Below are positions 21,957 to 30,463 of a DNA stretch of 36,195 nt, piece by piece; the first letter of the stretch is position 1, and the number at the start of each line of letters is the position of its first letter. The position numbers were made by a program, and so were the translations under genes. The DNA lies in the IMG/VR virus record IMGVR_UViG_3300032242_001248, positions 1 to 36,195 of that record; one strand, written 5' to 3'. Origin of the DNA: a virus. Below the pieces are notes generated by a model, which saw only the letters and a program-made list of their open reading frames with translations, ran no database searches and was not told the DNA's origin.

Positions 21957-23657
21957 TCAATATTTTACTAGTTCTCTAATACGAGCCAGCGAGTCTATTG
22001 CGTTTTCTCCAAACTGGACATTATCGTTGTTTGTAAATTCTGTATCAGCTAACCGTTGTGGCAATGTACCGTTTGCAATAATAAAATCTAATTCTTGATC
22101 AGTTGGATTTTGTTGTTCTAGATCGTGAGCCAAATCTTGCATTGAATCATTGTCCCATATGTCATTGCCATGTAATGCGGCAATAGCATCTAACACTTTG
22201 TCAAAATTAACTGGGGCGGCTTCCTGTATCGCAGGAGTAGCCATTCCTTGATTCTTAGCACTTAGTTTTTCAACTACGTAGTTAGCAAACTGTCCAGCTT
22301 GTTCACCAAACTTCTTTTCGCAAGCAATCTTAACACCTTCTTCACCACGTGGGAATGTTCCAGTTTGTCCATCATACATCGACTGGATAAATTCAACAAC
22401 TTCTTTAGGAATAGACTGCTTGGCTAAATGTTTGGCACGGCTGTGACCAGAGTGTACTGCACCGCTCTTGTCTTTTACATCGCCTTGGGCTTTTGTATAC
22501 GGACCATCAAATGGAGGTTCTTCTTCAGAACTCTTTTCGTGATCTAATGCGCCAATCTCATCAATCTGAGTTTCAAACTCTTGGAACATGCTGTGCTCTG
22601 ATACTTCTTCTTCATCATCACACTCACATGGATCTTTATGGCATACTGAACATTCTTCTGCGGCTTCGGCAACTAGGTCTTCATAACCTAACTCACCTTC
22701 ACGCTTTTCGCTTACTAATTTATAGATGTATGGAAATACACCTTTTAGTTCTTCGTTGAATGTACGAATAGTCAGTGCATCTACCCAACTGTTAATCATG
22801 TCTTCTGGAACTACTTGTGTTTCTGTTGGGGCAAATGATTCACGGAAACTTTCATAATGAGCTTGCTTTTGTAGACTAGCAACTTCGTGTTTGACTGCTT
22901 CAATACGTTCCATAACGCGTTCGCTGATGTCGCCCATAGCTTCTGCCATAACACCACTGCGCTGTGTATACTGTTTGAACTGACGTAGTTTGCTTAGTTC
23001 TTCGCTCAATCCACTAATATGATTGCCAATGCCGTCATATGGATTGCCGCCGTTAGCCACGTGAACAGCCATTGCGCGAGCACCATTCAAATGCTTTGCA
23101 GGATAACGGAAACGCTCTCCTGATGAGCTTTCAATATAGATGCTTTCGATACGCTGTGTACGACCAGCTGGGTTAGCATAGTTAACTGGTGCGCTGTGCT
23201 TGACAATAATCTTTGCCTCGCCCACGTCTTGGTAACTGGTCTTGCTTGTACCAAATAGTTTTGATTCACTCATGTTTTCTTCTCCGTTCCTTTGTGCTAG
23301 ATAAGCATAATCTCTTTTTTCTAAATTTGATTTGGCAATATCGCGTGTGTCAAACTTTAATAAATTCTTTCTTGCAAACTGTCTTAACTCTTTTAGGAAG
23401 TCAAACCATTCATCTGTTACTTCTTCTGTGTGTGCATCTAACATAGATTCATCATAAATCACAGTCAGTGCATCGTCATCAATTTGAAGGTTAACACGGC
23501 CTAACTCGTCACCTTGAACCTTATAACTCACATCAAAGAATCTAGCTGTTTCTGGGTCTGTAGTTAGAGTACCGTCTTCGGCACCCATTTTTACATTAGA
23601 GAAGCGGCTACGAACTTTGTTAAAAAGGTCAGTTGATATAGTTGTCAAGTCTTTCAT
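21957..23657 (-). CDS. large conserved phage protein, unknown
   Basis: Encodes 566 residues. The start MKDLTTISTDLF at 23657 is preferred. A longer frame to 23711 would overlap the terminase gene, and an AATAAATA late box sits five bases before this ATG. The N-terminal 130 residues look like a globular alpha/beta domain. The middle is helical (about 200-320). A short CSVCHKDPCEC cluster (about 337-347) could bind metal, then comes an acidic low-complexity stretch and a helical C-terminus. Similar unnamed proteins occur in aquatic T4-like phages, possibly internal virion proteins. Confidence 0.7.
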   Translation of the reverse strand: MKDLTTISTDLFNKVRSRFSNVKMGAEDGTLTTDPETARFFDVSYKVQGDELGRVNLQIDDDALTVIYDESMLDAHTEEVTDEWFDFLKELRQFARKNLLKFDTRDIAKSNLEKRDYAYLAQRNGEENMSESKLFGTSKTSYQDVGEAKIIVKHSAPVNYANPAGRTQRIESIYIESSSGERFRYPAKHLNGARAMAVHVANGGNPYDGIGNHISGLSEELSKLRQFKQYTQRSGVMAEAMGDISERVMERIEAVKHEVASLQKQAHYESFRESFAPTETQVVPEDMINSWVDALTIRTFNEELKGVFPYIYKLVSEKREGELGYEDLVAEAAEECSVCHKDPCECDDEEEVSEHSMFQEFETQIDEIGALDHEKSSEEEPPFDGPYTKAQGDVKDKSGAVHSGHSRAKHLAKQSIPKEVVEFIQSMYDGQTGTFPRGEEGVKIACEKKFGEQAGQFANYVVEKLSAKNQGMATPAIQEAAPVNFDKVLDAIAALHGNDIWDNDSMQDLAHDLEQQNPTDQELDFIIANGTLPQRLADTEFTNNDNVQFGENAIDSLARIRELVKY

Positions 23658-23662
23658 AGTTG

Positions 23663-23670
23663 TATTTATT
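23663..23670 (-). promoter_or_regulatory. late promoter box AATAAATA (leaderless position)
   Basis: Minus-strand AATAAATA, with 5 bases (CAACT) before the ATG at 23657. With T4 late spacing the transcript would start exactly at that ATG. The box overlaps the TAA stop of the terminase gene. Confidence 0.6.
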
Positions 23671-25264
23671 AGAAACTGCTGGAAACGAATATAGGCATGG
23701 GTGGTTCCCAATCTTCAAAGTTTTCATCTAAACTGTTAGACATTACCTCAAAAACCCTGGTATCCCAGTCGGCTAGTACTGCACTCATACGTACTGCTAG
23801 TAACATTGCGCTGACTAAGTCATCAGTTTCGCCTACTTTTGCTTTAAAAGTGATGCCGTTGGCAATAAACGCTTTAAGTTCTGATATTAAAGGCTTGCTA
23901 TTAATTTTCATCTTGTTTGTTTCGATCAAGTGCTTTAAACGGCTACAAATTGCAATTTTACTGCGGTGTGTAGTATTAAATCCTTTGCGGAATTTACGTA
24001 CATGCCCTTTACGTATAGGCTCTGAAGTAAATAGTCCTGGTATATTTTCTTCGCCCACATTCTTAACAACTATCAAGGCAGCTTCTCCAAGAGTGTTATT
24101 TTCAACACTCCAATAGATATTAGATCCGTTCATTTTTGGACAGCATTCAGCAATGTATTTGTTAATGTCCATTAGGATTTTAATCTGCCCTTCAACTGCT
24201 GTAGTATTGTGTTGCCATTCAGCAACTTGTATCATTGAGGGTAATTCTATAACTTGTATGGCCGCATAGTTACCGCCTGTACCTAATGCAGGATCTAATG
24301 CCACTGCATATATCATATCATCAATTGGTCGTTTGTACCAACGCACCTGTCCCATTTTAAGTATGGGCTCCTTGCCTTCCATTCCTGCAAGACATAACGA
24401 ATTAATCAGTGTTTCGTCATAGACCAAGAACTCACAGCCGTATTCGCGACGGAAACGTTCTTCTCCAATACGACCCAGTTCTACTTGTTTCCATGCTTCG
24501 TCACGGTCAGGATGTTCATTCCATTCTGCACGAAATCCGTGGAATCCATTAATACCCACATCACTTTCATTTCCGTGTTCGTCAAATTTCTTTTGGCTTT
24601 CCTTCCAAATATTAGCAAATGTATCTTCGTCACTGTTAGGTGTACTTGTAATAATTGCTCGTCCACCAGTTGCTAGTGTTGGCGATATCGAAGTCCAAAA
24701 CTCTTCTGCAATGTTTGGCTGTACAAATGCAAACTCGTCACAGTATAGTAGGGATATTGACATACCGCGACCAGTATTGCCGGTAGTAGTTGCTGATACA
24801 ATTCTTGAGCCGTTATCAAATTCAATACTCCCTTTATTATAGTTTGTTACACCACAACGTATGTGATCAGGACAATCTTCGTATGCATAACGAATACGTT
24901 GCATAATTTCTTGTGCGCCTGTGTATTTGTGTGCGGCCACTAGAACTGTTTGATCAGGATGAAACATAGCATACCATAACAAATAACCTGCGGCACATGT
25001 TGTCTTACCACTTTGACGTGGTAGCATGTTGATATTGAATCGATGGTCGTGATAGCTATGTAATAATCTTACTTGATAGTCAAACGGATCAAATAGTAGT
25101 TTCCCTTTAACAGGATGTTGTATATAGAAAAAGTTACGAGCAAAATGTGTGTAACCATCTTTAGGATCGGCACAGAGCATGAGATCCTGAATTTGCTTTT
25201 CAGTAAATGTTTCTTGCCTGTTGGCTTTCTTAATTAAGACGCCGTCTAGTGATTTGCTTGCCAT
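23669..25264 (-). CDS. gp17: terminase large subunit (T4 gp17-like)
   Basis: Encodes 531 residues. The DNA-packaging motor's ATPase holds the Walker A-type PRQSGKTT (82-89) and Walker B LLYCDE (172-177). The nuclease domain keeps Asp324 (VALDPALG), Glu388 (WSVENN) and Asp481/482 (GETDDLVSAM), matching the three catalytic acids of T4 gp17. It translocates DNA into the prohead and cuts concatemers. There is no Shine-Dalgarno before the ATG. Instead a weak late box sits five bases upstream. Confidence 0.95.
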   Translation of the reverse strand: MASKSLDGVLIKKANRQETFTEKQIQDLMLCADPKDGYTHFARNFFYIQHPVKGKLLFDPFDYQVRLLHSYHDHRFNINMLPRQSGKTTCAAGYLLWYAMFHPDQTVLVAAHKYTGAQEIMQRIRYAYEDCPDHIRCGVTNYNKGSIEFDNGSRIVSATTTGNTGRGMSISLLYCDEFAFVQPNIAEEFWTSISPTLATGGRAIITSTPNSDEDTFANIWKESQKKFDEHGNESDVGINGFHGFRAEWNEHPDRDEAWKQVELGRIGEERFRREYGCEFLVYDETLINSLCLAGMEGKEPILKMGQVRWYKRPIDDMIYAVALDPALGTGGNYAAIQVIELPSMIQVAEWQHNTTAVEGQIKILMDINKYIAECCPKMNGSNIYWSVENNTLGEAALIVVKNVGEENIPGLFTSEPIRKGHVRKFRKGFNTTHRSKIAICSRLKHLIETNKMKINSKPLISELKAFIANGITFKAKVGETDDLVSAMLLAVRMSAVLADWDTRVFEVMSNSLDENFEDWEPPMPIFVSSSF

Positions 25265-25269
25265 ATGAT

Positions 25270-25277
25270 TATTTAAC
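25270..25277 (-). promoter_or_regulatory. weak late box GTTAAATA before terminase
   Basis: 6 of 8 match to TATAAATA. It is followed by ATCAT and then the ATG at 25264. The five-base gap equals that at 23657 and 29726. Confidence 0.4.
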
Positions 25278-25278
25278 G

Positions 25279-25306
25279 AAAAAAATAGACCCCGGAGGGT
25301 CTATTT
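25279..25306 (-). terminator. terminator between the disordered-protein gene and terminase
   Basis: Ten-bp stem AAATAGACCC (25283-25292)/GGGTCTATTT (25297-25306) with a 4-base loop. On the minus strand it is followed by a T-run (TTTTTTTC). It ends the 341-residue gene, so the terminase gene needs its own promoter or read-through. Confidence 0.9.
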
Positions 25307-25341
25307 GGCACCAATTATGCAAGGTGCTAACTGCCGACGAA

Positions 25342-26367
25342 TTACTCAGCACCCTTACCGCTGTAGTTCTTACCAGCTGTGTGCTTAATGCCTGTTTTTG
25401 TCTTTTCAATAGTACCGCCTGTACTAGATTTCTTTTTCTCGCCTGCCTTCATTCCAGCTGTGCCTTGTGCATCTTTCTTTGCGCTGTCAACTGTTGGGAA
25501 GCCTTCTTTCATCTTTTTATCAGCAACTGCCTTCTTAAAAGGTTCTTTCTTATTGCCATCTTTGTCCATGTCTAAGAAGTCTGGTTTAGCCTTTGCTTCT
25601 TTGATTTCTCTATAACGTGCATCTAGTTGTCTACGGATGCTTTCCATTGGATTGCCGCCGCCATTCTTTTTAGGAGCCTCGTCACCTTTGCTGGCCAAGT
25701 CATCGCCTGTTGGAGTAACTGTGTTTACATCACCATATTTTTCATCTGGTTTTGTAGTTGCATCGCCAAACCCACCGTCTTGATTTTCATCAGCTAGTGT
25801 ATCTGCCATGCCACGTACTTCATCTGCTACTTTGTTCATTTCATCTTTAGGAGCGGCATCTTTGCTGCCAACTGGAGATTTTTCACCAGCTTCATCGCCA
25901 CCTTTTTCTGCGCTAGGGCCTGCATCTTTCTCAGGTGCTTTAGGAGCCATTGCAATACCAGCTTTCTTAACTAATGCGTCTAATGGATCCATACCACCTT
26001 CTGGTTCACCACCGAAGCCTGGCTCATCTAATGTTAGAGCTGGCATATCCATAGCGCCACCTGGTACACCCATTGGTGCTGGAGGAGCCATAGTTGGCAT
26101 TGGAGCATGTGGCATCATTGGAGAACCCACTGGTCCTGCTGCCAATGGACTGTCTGCTTTGTGCATTAGGTCTAACAAGCTCTTGATCTGATCAATGCCT
26201 TGAGCATTTAAGTTGACGCTCATTGACACTGGAGGAGCAGATGGAATACTATTCATTGGTGGCATCATATCGCACTCTACCATAGAAGATTCTGTTACTG
26301 GCTTTTTACCCTGATCTATATCTCTGATACGACCAAATAGTTTGTTAAAGTCTAAATCTGATTTCAT
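25342..26367 (-). CDS. low-complexity Pro/Met/Gly-rich phage protein
   Basis: Encodes 341 residues preceded by AAAGGA. Residues 30-130 are a Pro/Met/Ala/Gly-rich disordered stretch. The middle is acidic and Lys-rich. The C-terminal third carries the motif KPDFLDMDKDGNKKEPFKKA, widespread in structural or DNA-associated proteins of aquatic T4-like phages, and ends in a basic tail. It is adjacent to the small-terminase and terminase genes, so a scaffolding or packaging-accessory role is conceivable, but no function is assigned. A strong terminator follows. Confidence 0.75.
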   Translation of the reverse strand: MKSDLDFNKLFGRIRDIDQGKKPVTESSMVECDMMPPMNSIPSAPPVSMSVNLNAQGIDQIKSLLDLMHKADSPLAAGPVGSPMMPHAPMPTMAPPAPMGVPGGAMDMPALTLDEPGFGGEPEGGMDPLDALVKKAGIAMAPKAPEKDAGPSAEKGGDEAGEKSPVGSKDAAPKDEMNKVADEVRGMADTLADENQDGGFGDATTKPDEKYGDVNTVTPTGDDLASKGDEAPKKNGGGNPMESIRRQLDARYREIKEAKAKPDFLDMDKDGNKKEPFKKAVADKKMKEGFPTVDSAKKDAQGTAGMKAGEKKKSSTGGTIEKTKTGIKHTAGKNYSGKGAE

Positions 26368-26368
26368 A

Positions 26369-26947
26369 TTATTTTCCTTTTACCGGTGATGGTATTGTAT
26401 TTTGTTTAGAACCCACCGGGCTAATACCTACACTAGCTTCGGGCATTGGAGATTCTTTTTCTTTAGGTTGTCCTGCACATAAGTCTTTAGAATCTCTTGC
26501 AAGATCTTTTAAGAAACTGCTAATATGCTTTTGTCCCACTAGATCTTGTGCTGTTTTGTCAACTTCAGATTCTTGTGGCTCTCCTAATACTGGAGTCATC
26601 TTTTCATTCATTTCTGCTTCATACTGTTCGCTTGGTTCATTAGCAGTTTTAACAACCACTTCACAACCGCAAACTTGTTTGATGTAAGCTTCTAAAACTT
26701 GAGGAGTTGTTGGATAGTGACACTCAAAATCAAACACAGTAACGTGTGAGTTCTTTAAATTTGGAAAATCTAAAGGAACATCTTGAATAGGTGTACGCTT
26801 GCCTTTGCCTAGTTTAACAACAGCAAACTTTTCCATTGCTGAATTTAATTCAGAAGAAAAATCTTCAGATAAGTCTCCTGCGACTTTGATCTTAAATTCA
26901 TAAGTCTTTTTGCTTTCTGTTAGATATTCTGTAAATGATTTCATCAT
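26369..26947 (-). CDS. conserved phage protein, unknown
   Basis: Encodes 192 residues. The start at 26947 (MMKSFTEYL) is preferred because GGGGACC lies before it. An in-frame GTG at 26956 is possible and lies exactly where late transcription would start. An N-terminal alpha/beta domain (about 10-100, KTYEFKIKVAGDL and HVTVFDFECHYPTTP) is followed by a disordered tail rich in Pro, Glu and Lys. It lies two bases ahead of the low-complexity gene and just after the small terminase gene. Function is unknown. Confidence 0.75.
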   Translation of the reverse strand: MMKSFTEYLTESKKTYEFKIKVAGDLSEDFSSELNSAMEKFAVVKLGKGKRTPIQDVPLDFPNLKNSHVTVFDFECHYPTTPQVLEAYIKQVCGCEVVVKTANEPSEQYEAEMNEKMTPVLGEPQESEVDKTAQDLVGQKHISSFLKDLARDSKDLCAGQPKEKESPMPEASVGISPVGSKQNTIPSPVKGK

Positions 26948-26961
26948 GGTCCCCACTGTAG

Positions 26962-26969
26962 TATTTATT
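26962..26969 (-). promoter_or_regulatory. late promoter box AATAAATA
   Basis: 7 of 8 match to TATAAATA on the minus strand, overlapping the TAA stop of the small terminase gene. Confidence 0.65.
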
Positions 26970-27468
26970 TCATTTGCTTTAATTTTTCCAGCAGGCTGTT
27001 ACGATCAGTTATCAGCATACCTTCACCGGCTACCATTGTATCTTCGCCCTGTGGCTTGGCATCCTGGTCAAGTTTAGCCTTTTTAATCTGTAATTCTATC
27101 ATTTTTAGCTTTTTATCGATTTTAGCTGACTTTGCATCGATAGCATTTTTTAGTGCAGATTGTGCTACTTCAAAAATCCTGCTGGAGTAGCGAGCTTCTA
27201 CGTTCATGCCCAAATCCATTAAATCATCATATGCATCAGTGGCACGTTGAGCTAGAGAGTCAAACTCTGCATCGCTAGCATCTCCTAAACCTTTAACACT
27301 AGGTAATGCTGTGGCTATTTTGTCAATTTCTGCAATATCTCTAAAGAAATTATCTGCGGGCATTTTACTGCGAGCTTCTTCTATTTCAGCTCGGCTTGCA
27401 CTTGCAGATTTTCTAGCAATATCTTTGCTTTCTGGTAAGTTTAATAATTCTTCAAGTTTCTTTGTCAT
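26965..27468 (-). CDS. gp16: terminase small subunit (T4 gp16-like)
   Basis: Encodes 167 residues, close to T4 gp16 (164). It is nearly all-helical, with a central coiled-coil-like segment (about 115-145, alternating Ile/Leu and Lys). This is typical of the small terminase ring that recognises DNA and regulates the large-subunit ATPase. Context is strong: between gp4 and the large terminase region. Sequence identity cannot be measured here, so the call leans on length, helices and position. Confidence 0.65.
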   Translation of the reverse strand: MTKKLEELLNLPESKDIARKSASASRAEIEEARSKMPADNFFRDIAEIDKIATALPSVKGLGDASDAEFDSLAQRATDAYDDLMDLGMNVEARYSSRIFEVAQSALKNAIDAKSAKIDKKLKMIELQIKKAKLDQDAKPQGEDTMVAGEGMLITDRNSLLEKLKQMK

Positions 27469-27476
27469 ATGAATAC

Positions 27477-27911
27477 TTATCGTTTTCCATTATGAAAAAT
27501 ATCATTTTCTGAGACAACTCTAAAGAATACGCCTGTTTGTTTAGCCCATGCTCTTGCGGCTTCCCACTTGGCCATATTCAGTACCGCGTGTGCTTGGCTG
27601 TGTTTACTGCGCCCTGCTTCTTTGAGGCTTGTTTGTTTTAGGGGTTTTACTTCAATAATTTCAGCATGAGCTTTGCCGTTTTTGTCAACATAGTTGATAA
27701 AGAAATCTGGGACATATACTGTTTGTTTACCGGTAAAGGGATTGCGATAGGGAATTTTGATTGCTTCACTAGACCAATTTTGAACAGCAGGATTATTGTC
27801 ACAAAACTGCATGAAGGCCCATTCCCATGAGCTACGATATGTTGGAGTTTTATTTCCTATATACTTGGCTGGGTTCTTGGGTATAAACTTTCCCTGTACA
27901 AACTGCTTCAT
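27477..27911 (-). CDS. gp4: head completion nuclease (T4 gp4-like)
   Basis: Encodes 144 residues (T4 gp4 about 150). It has the TnsA-like PD-(D/E)xK layout: YRSSWEW with Glu30, PDFF with Asp69, and EVKP with Glu87 and Lys89. In T4, gp4 completes filled heads and protects DNA ends before tail joining. The ATG overlaps the preceding stop by four bases. The N-terminal KFIPKNPAKYIG is shared with homologues in aquatic T4-like phages. Confidence 0.85.
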   Translation of the reverse strand: MKQFVQGKFIPKNPAKYIGNKTPTYRSSWEWAFMQFCDNNPAVQNWSSEAIKIPYRNPFTGKQTVYVPDFFINYVDKNGKAHAEIIEVKPLKQTSLKEAGRSKHSQAHAVLNMAKWEAARAWAKQTGVFFRVVSENDIFHNGKR

Positions 27912-28282
27912 ACTACAATATTTCTTTTCTCAAGTAAATCAGTTGTGTCGGTTCTTTTGTATCCTAGTGTGGATATTTTTTGTCTATTGTAGTTAAGCAC
28001 TTGTGCAATCACCGCTGATATTTTAATGTCTTCTAACTTGCCCAATGTATCTAATAGAGTGAATACATTGACATTGTCTATTTTAGCCTGTTGCAATAAG
28101 ATGATGGCTGTTGAGTTACTGGCCAACTCGTCAAACCCACGTTTGCTAAAAAATCCAACCACTGCATCTATTTCAGCCGCTGGAAAAACCACTGGCTCAA
28201 TAAAATATGTGTCAAAAAAGTGTTTGACTTGATCACTTGAGTCTGCGTTAATAATATTTAAGGGTAGGTTAGACGTTGCCAT
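27908..28282 (-). CDS. conserved small virion-associated protein, unknown
   Basis: Encodes 124 residues, mostly helical, with the recognisable FFDTYFIEPVVFPAAEIDAVVGFFSKRGF segment at about 22-50 and LLDTLGKLEDI near 76-86. Unnamed homologues stand next to gp4/tail genes in aquatic T4-like phages, suggesting a head-tail assembly role. It overlaps the tail-tube-like gene by 14 bases and gp4 by four. Confidence 0.75.
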   Translation of the reverse strand: MATSNLPLNIINADSSDQVKHFFDTYFIEPVVFPAAEIDAVVGFFSKRGFDELASNSTAIILLQQAKIDNVNVFTLLDTLGKLEDIKISAVIAQVLNYNRQKISTLGYKRTDTTDLLEKRNIVV

Positions 28283-29726
28283 TTATCACCTGTGATTTAA
28301 TTAATTGATACTGACTTTGTACTTCAGGAGCACCATTGATTACTTTGTCCAATGTGCTAGCTTCAAATTGTGCTCGAGCATTTGCACTTAGAGCATTCCA
28401 TCTAGTGTTTATTTCAGTAAGATTTCCTGCACCAATTGACTTGCCAAATACTGCTGTTCTAGCTAGAGATGTTAATGATCCGGGACGAGCATCAAAGAAT
28501 GATTTTACTTTATCGGGCGGTAATGGTCCAAGACCTTGTGTGATCTGTGTTTGATTTGCCGCGGTAAAATCGCCTTGACCTGTACCGCCACTCTTTGGAA
28601 ATAACACATTAGCAACACCACTGACATTAACCCCTGTTGCTGAGGTTAGTGCTCCTGTTAACAAATTAAATCCTTCTTGACGAATACCTTCAGATGTTAA
28701 TTTTTTAGAATTATTAACTATGGCCGCGCCTTTGATCAATGTTCCTAATAGTGCGCCTGCACTGCTAAATGCACTTCCACTGGCAATAGCACCGGCTATG
28801 TCAACTGCACCGCCTAAGATACCGCCTTGACCGAATAGGCCAACTTTGCCGCCACCTAGTAGTGATAACGGACTTGGTGATTTGTCATAAAACTCTTTGG
28901 CAAATCCATCCGGGTTTCCGGTGCTTACTTGTCCTTGTCCGTAGATCACAGCTTCGTACATGATGCTCATTTTATTTGCAGAAGTGTCTTGTCCGTTGCT
29001 GTTGTCCAGGCTTTCGTGTTGCCATCCAGTGATAATAGGATTGACTAGAGTGAAACTTTGATACTGTTGTTTGCTTAATTGGAATATTTGTATGGTGCTA
29101 AAAAATGGCACTGATTGATCTCTGTCGAGACCGTATCTATAACTCTTAAAACCACCATCGGGATCTAAACGTCGATATCCCGGGGGTACTGCTGACGAAC
29201 TTGATCCAGCAGTGTCAGACGATCCGCCAAACAACTTTGTTATACCTGGAACTACAGTATTAGCCAATGATGAGAAAAATCCTGTTGCACCTCCACCACC
29301 TGCGCCTCCACCACCATGACTTGAGTCTGCATAATAGTATCCATAATACAGACTCCATAGTGCGGTAGTGACACCAAGGTTGTCATCGTGAAAGGCAATG
29401 TTAATTGGTTCGTACTCTAGTTTAGTCTGTGTTGCTCGTTTTCTATTATACTGTTGTGCAACGTCAACTTGAATTTTAAATTTAGGCAAGTCAATAGATT
29501 TAACCAATAGTCCAACAGTTCTTTGATGTTGTTCTTTAAAATTTGTGCCAGCTAATGGTACATCATTAAAGTTAAACACTACATGATATAAGAATTTTGT
29601 TTTAGGTGCAAGTCTAAACGCACTAGTATTATATAATCTAGCCGCGTGGGCAAAATCGCCAAGATTACCTTTTGGGTGTCCAAGGCCATTACCTAAGTTG
29701 TCTAAAAAACCGTCTAATATACTCAT
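28269..29726 (-). CDS. tail-tube-fold structural protein (gp19/gp54-like)
   Basis: Encodes 485 residues. The N-terminal 150 residues (FLYHVVFNFN, SIDLPKFKIQVDVAQQYNRKR, INIAFHDDNLG) and a later block (about 225-285, STIQIFQLSKQQYQSFTLVNP and WQHESLDNS) together look like a tail-tube fold split by a Gly/Ser-rich insertion near 150-190. The C-terminal 200 residues are Gly/Ala/Ser-rich and partly hydrophobic. It may join the tube to the baseplate, as T4 gp54 does. The promoter box lies five bases before the ATG, with no Shine-Dalgarno. Confidence 0.65.
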   Translation of the reverse strand: MSILDGFLDNLGNGLGHPKGNLGDFAHAARLYNTSAFRLAPKTKFLYHVVFNFNDVPLAGTNFKEQHQRTVGLLVKSIDLPKFKIQVDVAQQYNRKRATQTKLEYEPINIAFHDDNLGVTTALWSLYYGYYYADSSHGGGGAGGGGATGFFSSLANTVVPGITKLFGGSSDTAGSSSSAVPPGYRRLDPDGGFKSYRYGLDRDQSVPFFSTIQIFQLSKQQYQSFTLVNPIITGWQHESLDNSNGQDTSANKMSIMYEAVIYGQGQVSTGNPDGFAKEFYDKSPSPLSLLGGGKVGLFGQGGILGGAVDIAGAIASGSAFSSAGALLGTLIKGAAIVNNSKKLTSEGIRQEGFNLLTGALTSATGVNVSGVANVLFPKSGGTGQGDFTAANQTQITQGLGPLPPDKVKSFFDARPGSLTSLARTAVFGKSIGAGNLTEINTRWNALSANARAQFEASTLDKVINGAPEVQSQYQLIKSQVINGNV

Positions 29727-29731
29727 AGTAA

Positions 29732-29739
29732 TATTTATC
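29732..29739 (-). promoter_or_regulatory. late promoter box GATAAATA (leaderless position)
   Basis: Minus-strand GATAAATA, then TTACT, then the ATG at 29726. T4-type late spacing would start the transcript at the A of ATG. Confidence 0.65.
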
Positions 29740-29760
29740 GATTAGGATAAAGTGGAGAGA

Positions 29761-29790
29761 TAATAAAAAAGGACACCGAAGTGTCCTTTT
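29761..29790 (-). terminator. terminator with C(UUCG)G loop after tail-tube gene
   Basis: A perfect 10-bp stem (AAAAGGACAC 29767-29776, GTGTCCTTTT 29781-29790) is closed on the minus strand by TTCG and followed by TTTTTTATTA. It is a classic terminator placed 20 bases after the gp19 gene. Confidence 0.93.
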
Positions 29791-29812
29791 AAGCTCCCGG
29801 AATCAGTAGGGT

Positions 29813-30436
29813 TTAAGCACCACCAGTTACGAATGTGCCTAGGCTACGTCCGACTGCTGTTCCAACGCCTGTTCCTACTGGGCTTTGGATAGCATTATCA
29901 TAACGAATAGCCAACTGGATAGTTACTGGTTCGTTATTTGCGTATGCTAGAGTTTGATAGTTTGCGTTCTTTACATAGCAACCATAGATTTCCCATGTTT
30001 CGAGAACGTTAGCTGTGTTAGCACCGTTACCACCGTCTAGAATCTCAATTCTAGTTGTGAATTTGTAATCGATACCAGAAGCCGCAGAACTTTGCTCATA
30101 GAAGTCAAATTGTTTCTGTAGTTGTTCGCCAACAAGCTTCTGCACTTGACCTGTAACGTCATCACGTAAGTTAATAGTGATATCATTCCATGTATGCTTG
30201 CCTGCTAGACGTACTGTTGAGTTATAAACATGAATGTCTACATCAGCAAAATCCAATGTTGGTCTTGTGATATCGACAACTTGCTTGGTTAGCTCAGTTG
30301 TTGGTGTTGATACGCCAAAGTTTTCTAGTGATACTCTAAAACGATATTGCAGTTTAGGCATCAACAAGCCTTGTGTGCTTGCTGATTGATCACTTACTAA
30401 GGGTACTGTTAGTTTGCTTAATGTTGAAATAGACAT
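29813..30436 (-). CDS. gp19: tail tube protein (T4 gp19-like)
   Basis: Encodes 207 residues (T4 gp19 163). It forms the inner tube of the contractile tail. Typical beta-rich features: MPKLQYRFRVSLENFG, VDITRPTLDFADVDIHVYNS, NDITINLRDDV and ETWEIYGCYVKNANYQTLAYANNEPVTIQLAIRYDNA. GGGAG precedes the ATG, and a late box precedes that. It follows the sheath gene, as in T4. A strong terminator ends it, consistent with high expression. Confidence 0.9.
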   Translation of the reverse strand: MSISTLSKLTVPLVSDQSASTQGLLMPKLQYRFRVSLENFGVSTPTTELTKQVVDITRPTLDFADVDIHVYNSTVRLAGKHTWNDITINLRDDVTGQVQKLVGEQLQKQFDFYEQSSAASGIDYKFTTRIEILDGGNGANTANVLETWEIYGCYVKNANYQTLAYANNEPVTIQLAIRYDNAIQSPVGTGVGTAVGRSLGTFVTGGA

Positions 30437-30455
30437 TTGTTGTCTCCCTTATTTG

Positions 30456-30463
30456 TATTTATT
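30456..30463 (-). promoter_or_regulatory. late promoter box AATAAATA (tail tube)
   Basis: 7 of 8 match to TATAAATA, overlapping the stop of the sheath gene. The leader would be about 14 bases with a GGGAG ribosome-binding site. Confidence 0.65.

Noticed and set aside
23658-23711. Longer N-terminus for the 566-residue protein
   Set aside because: It would overlap the terminase gene, and a promoter box and preferred start lie downstream.
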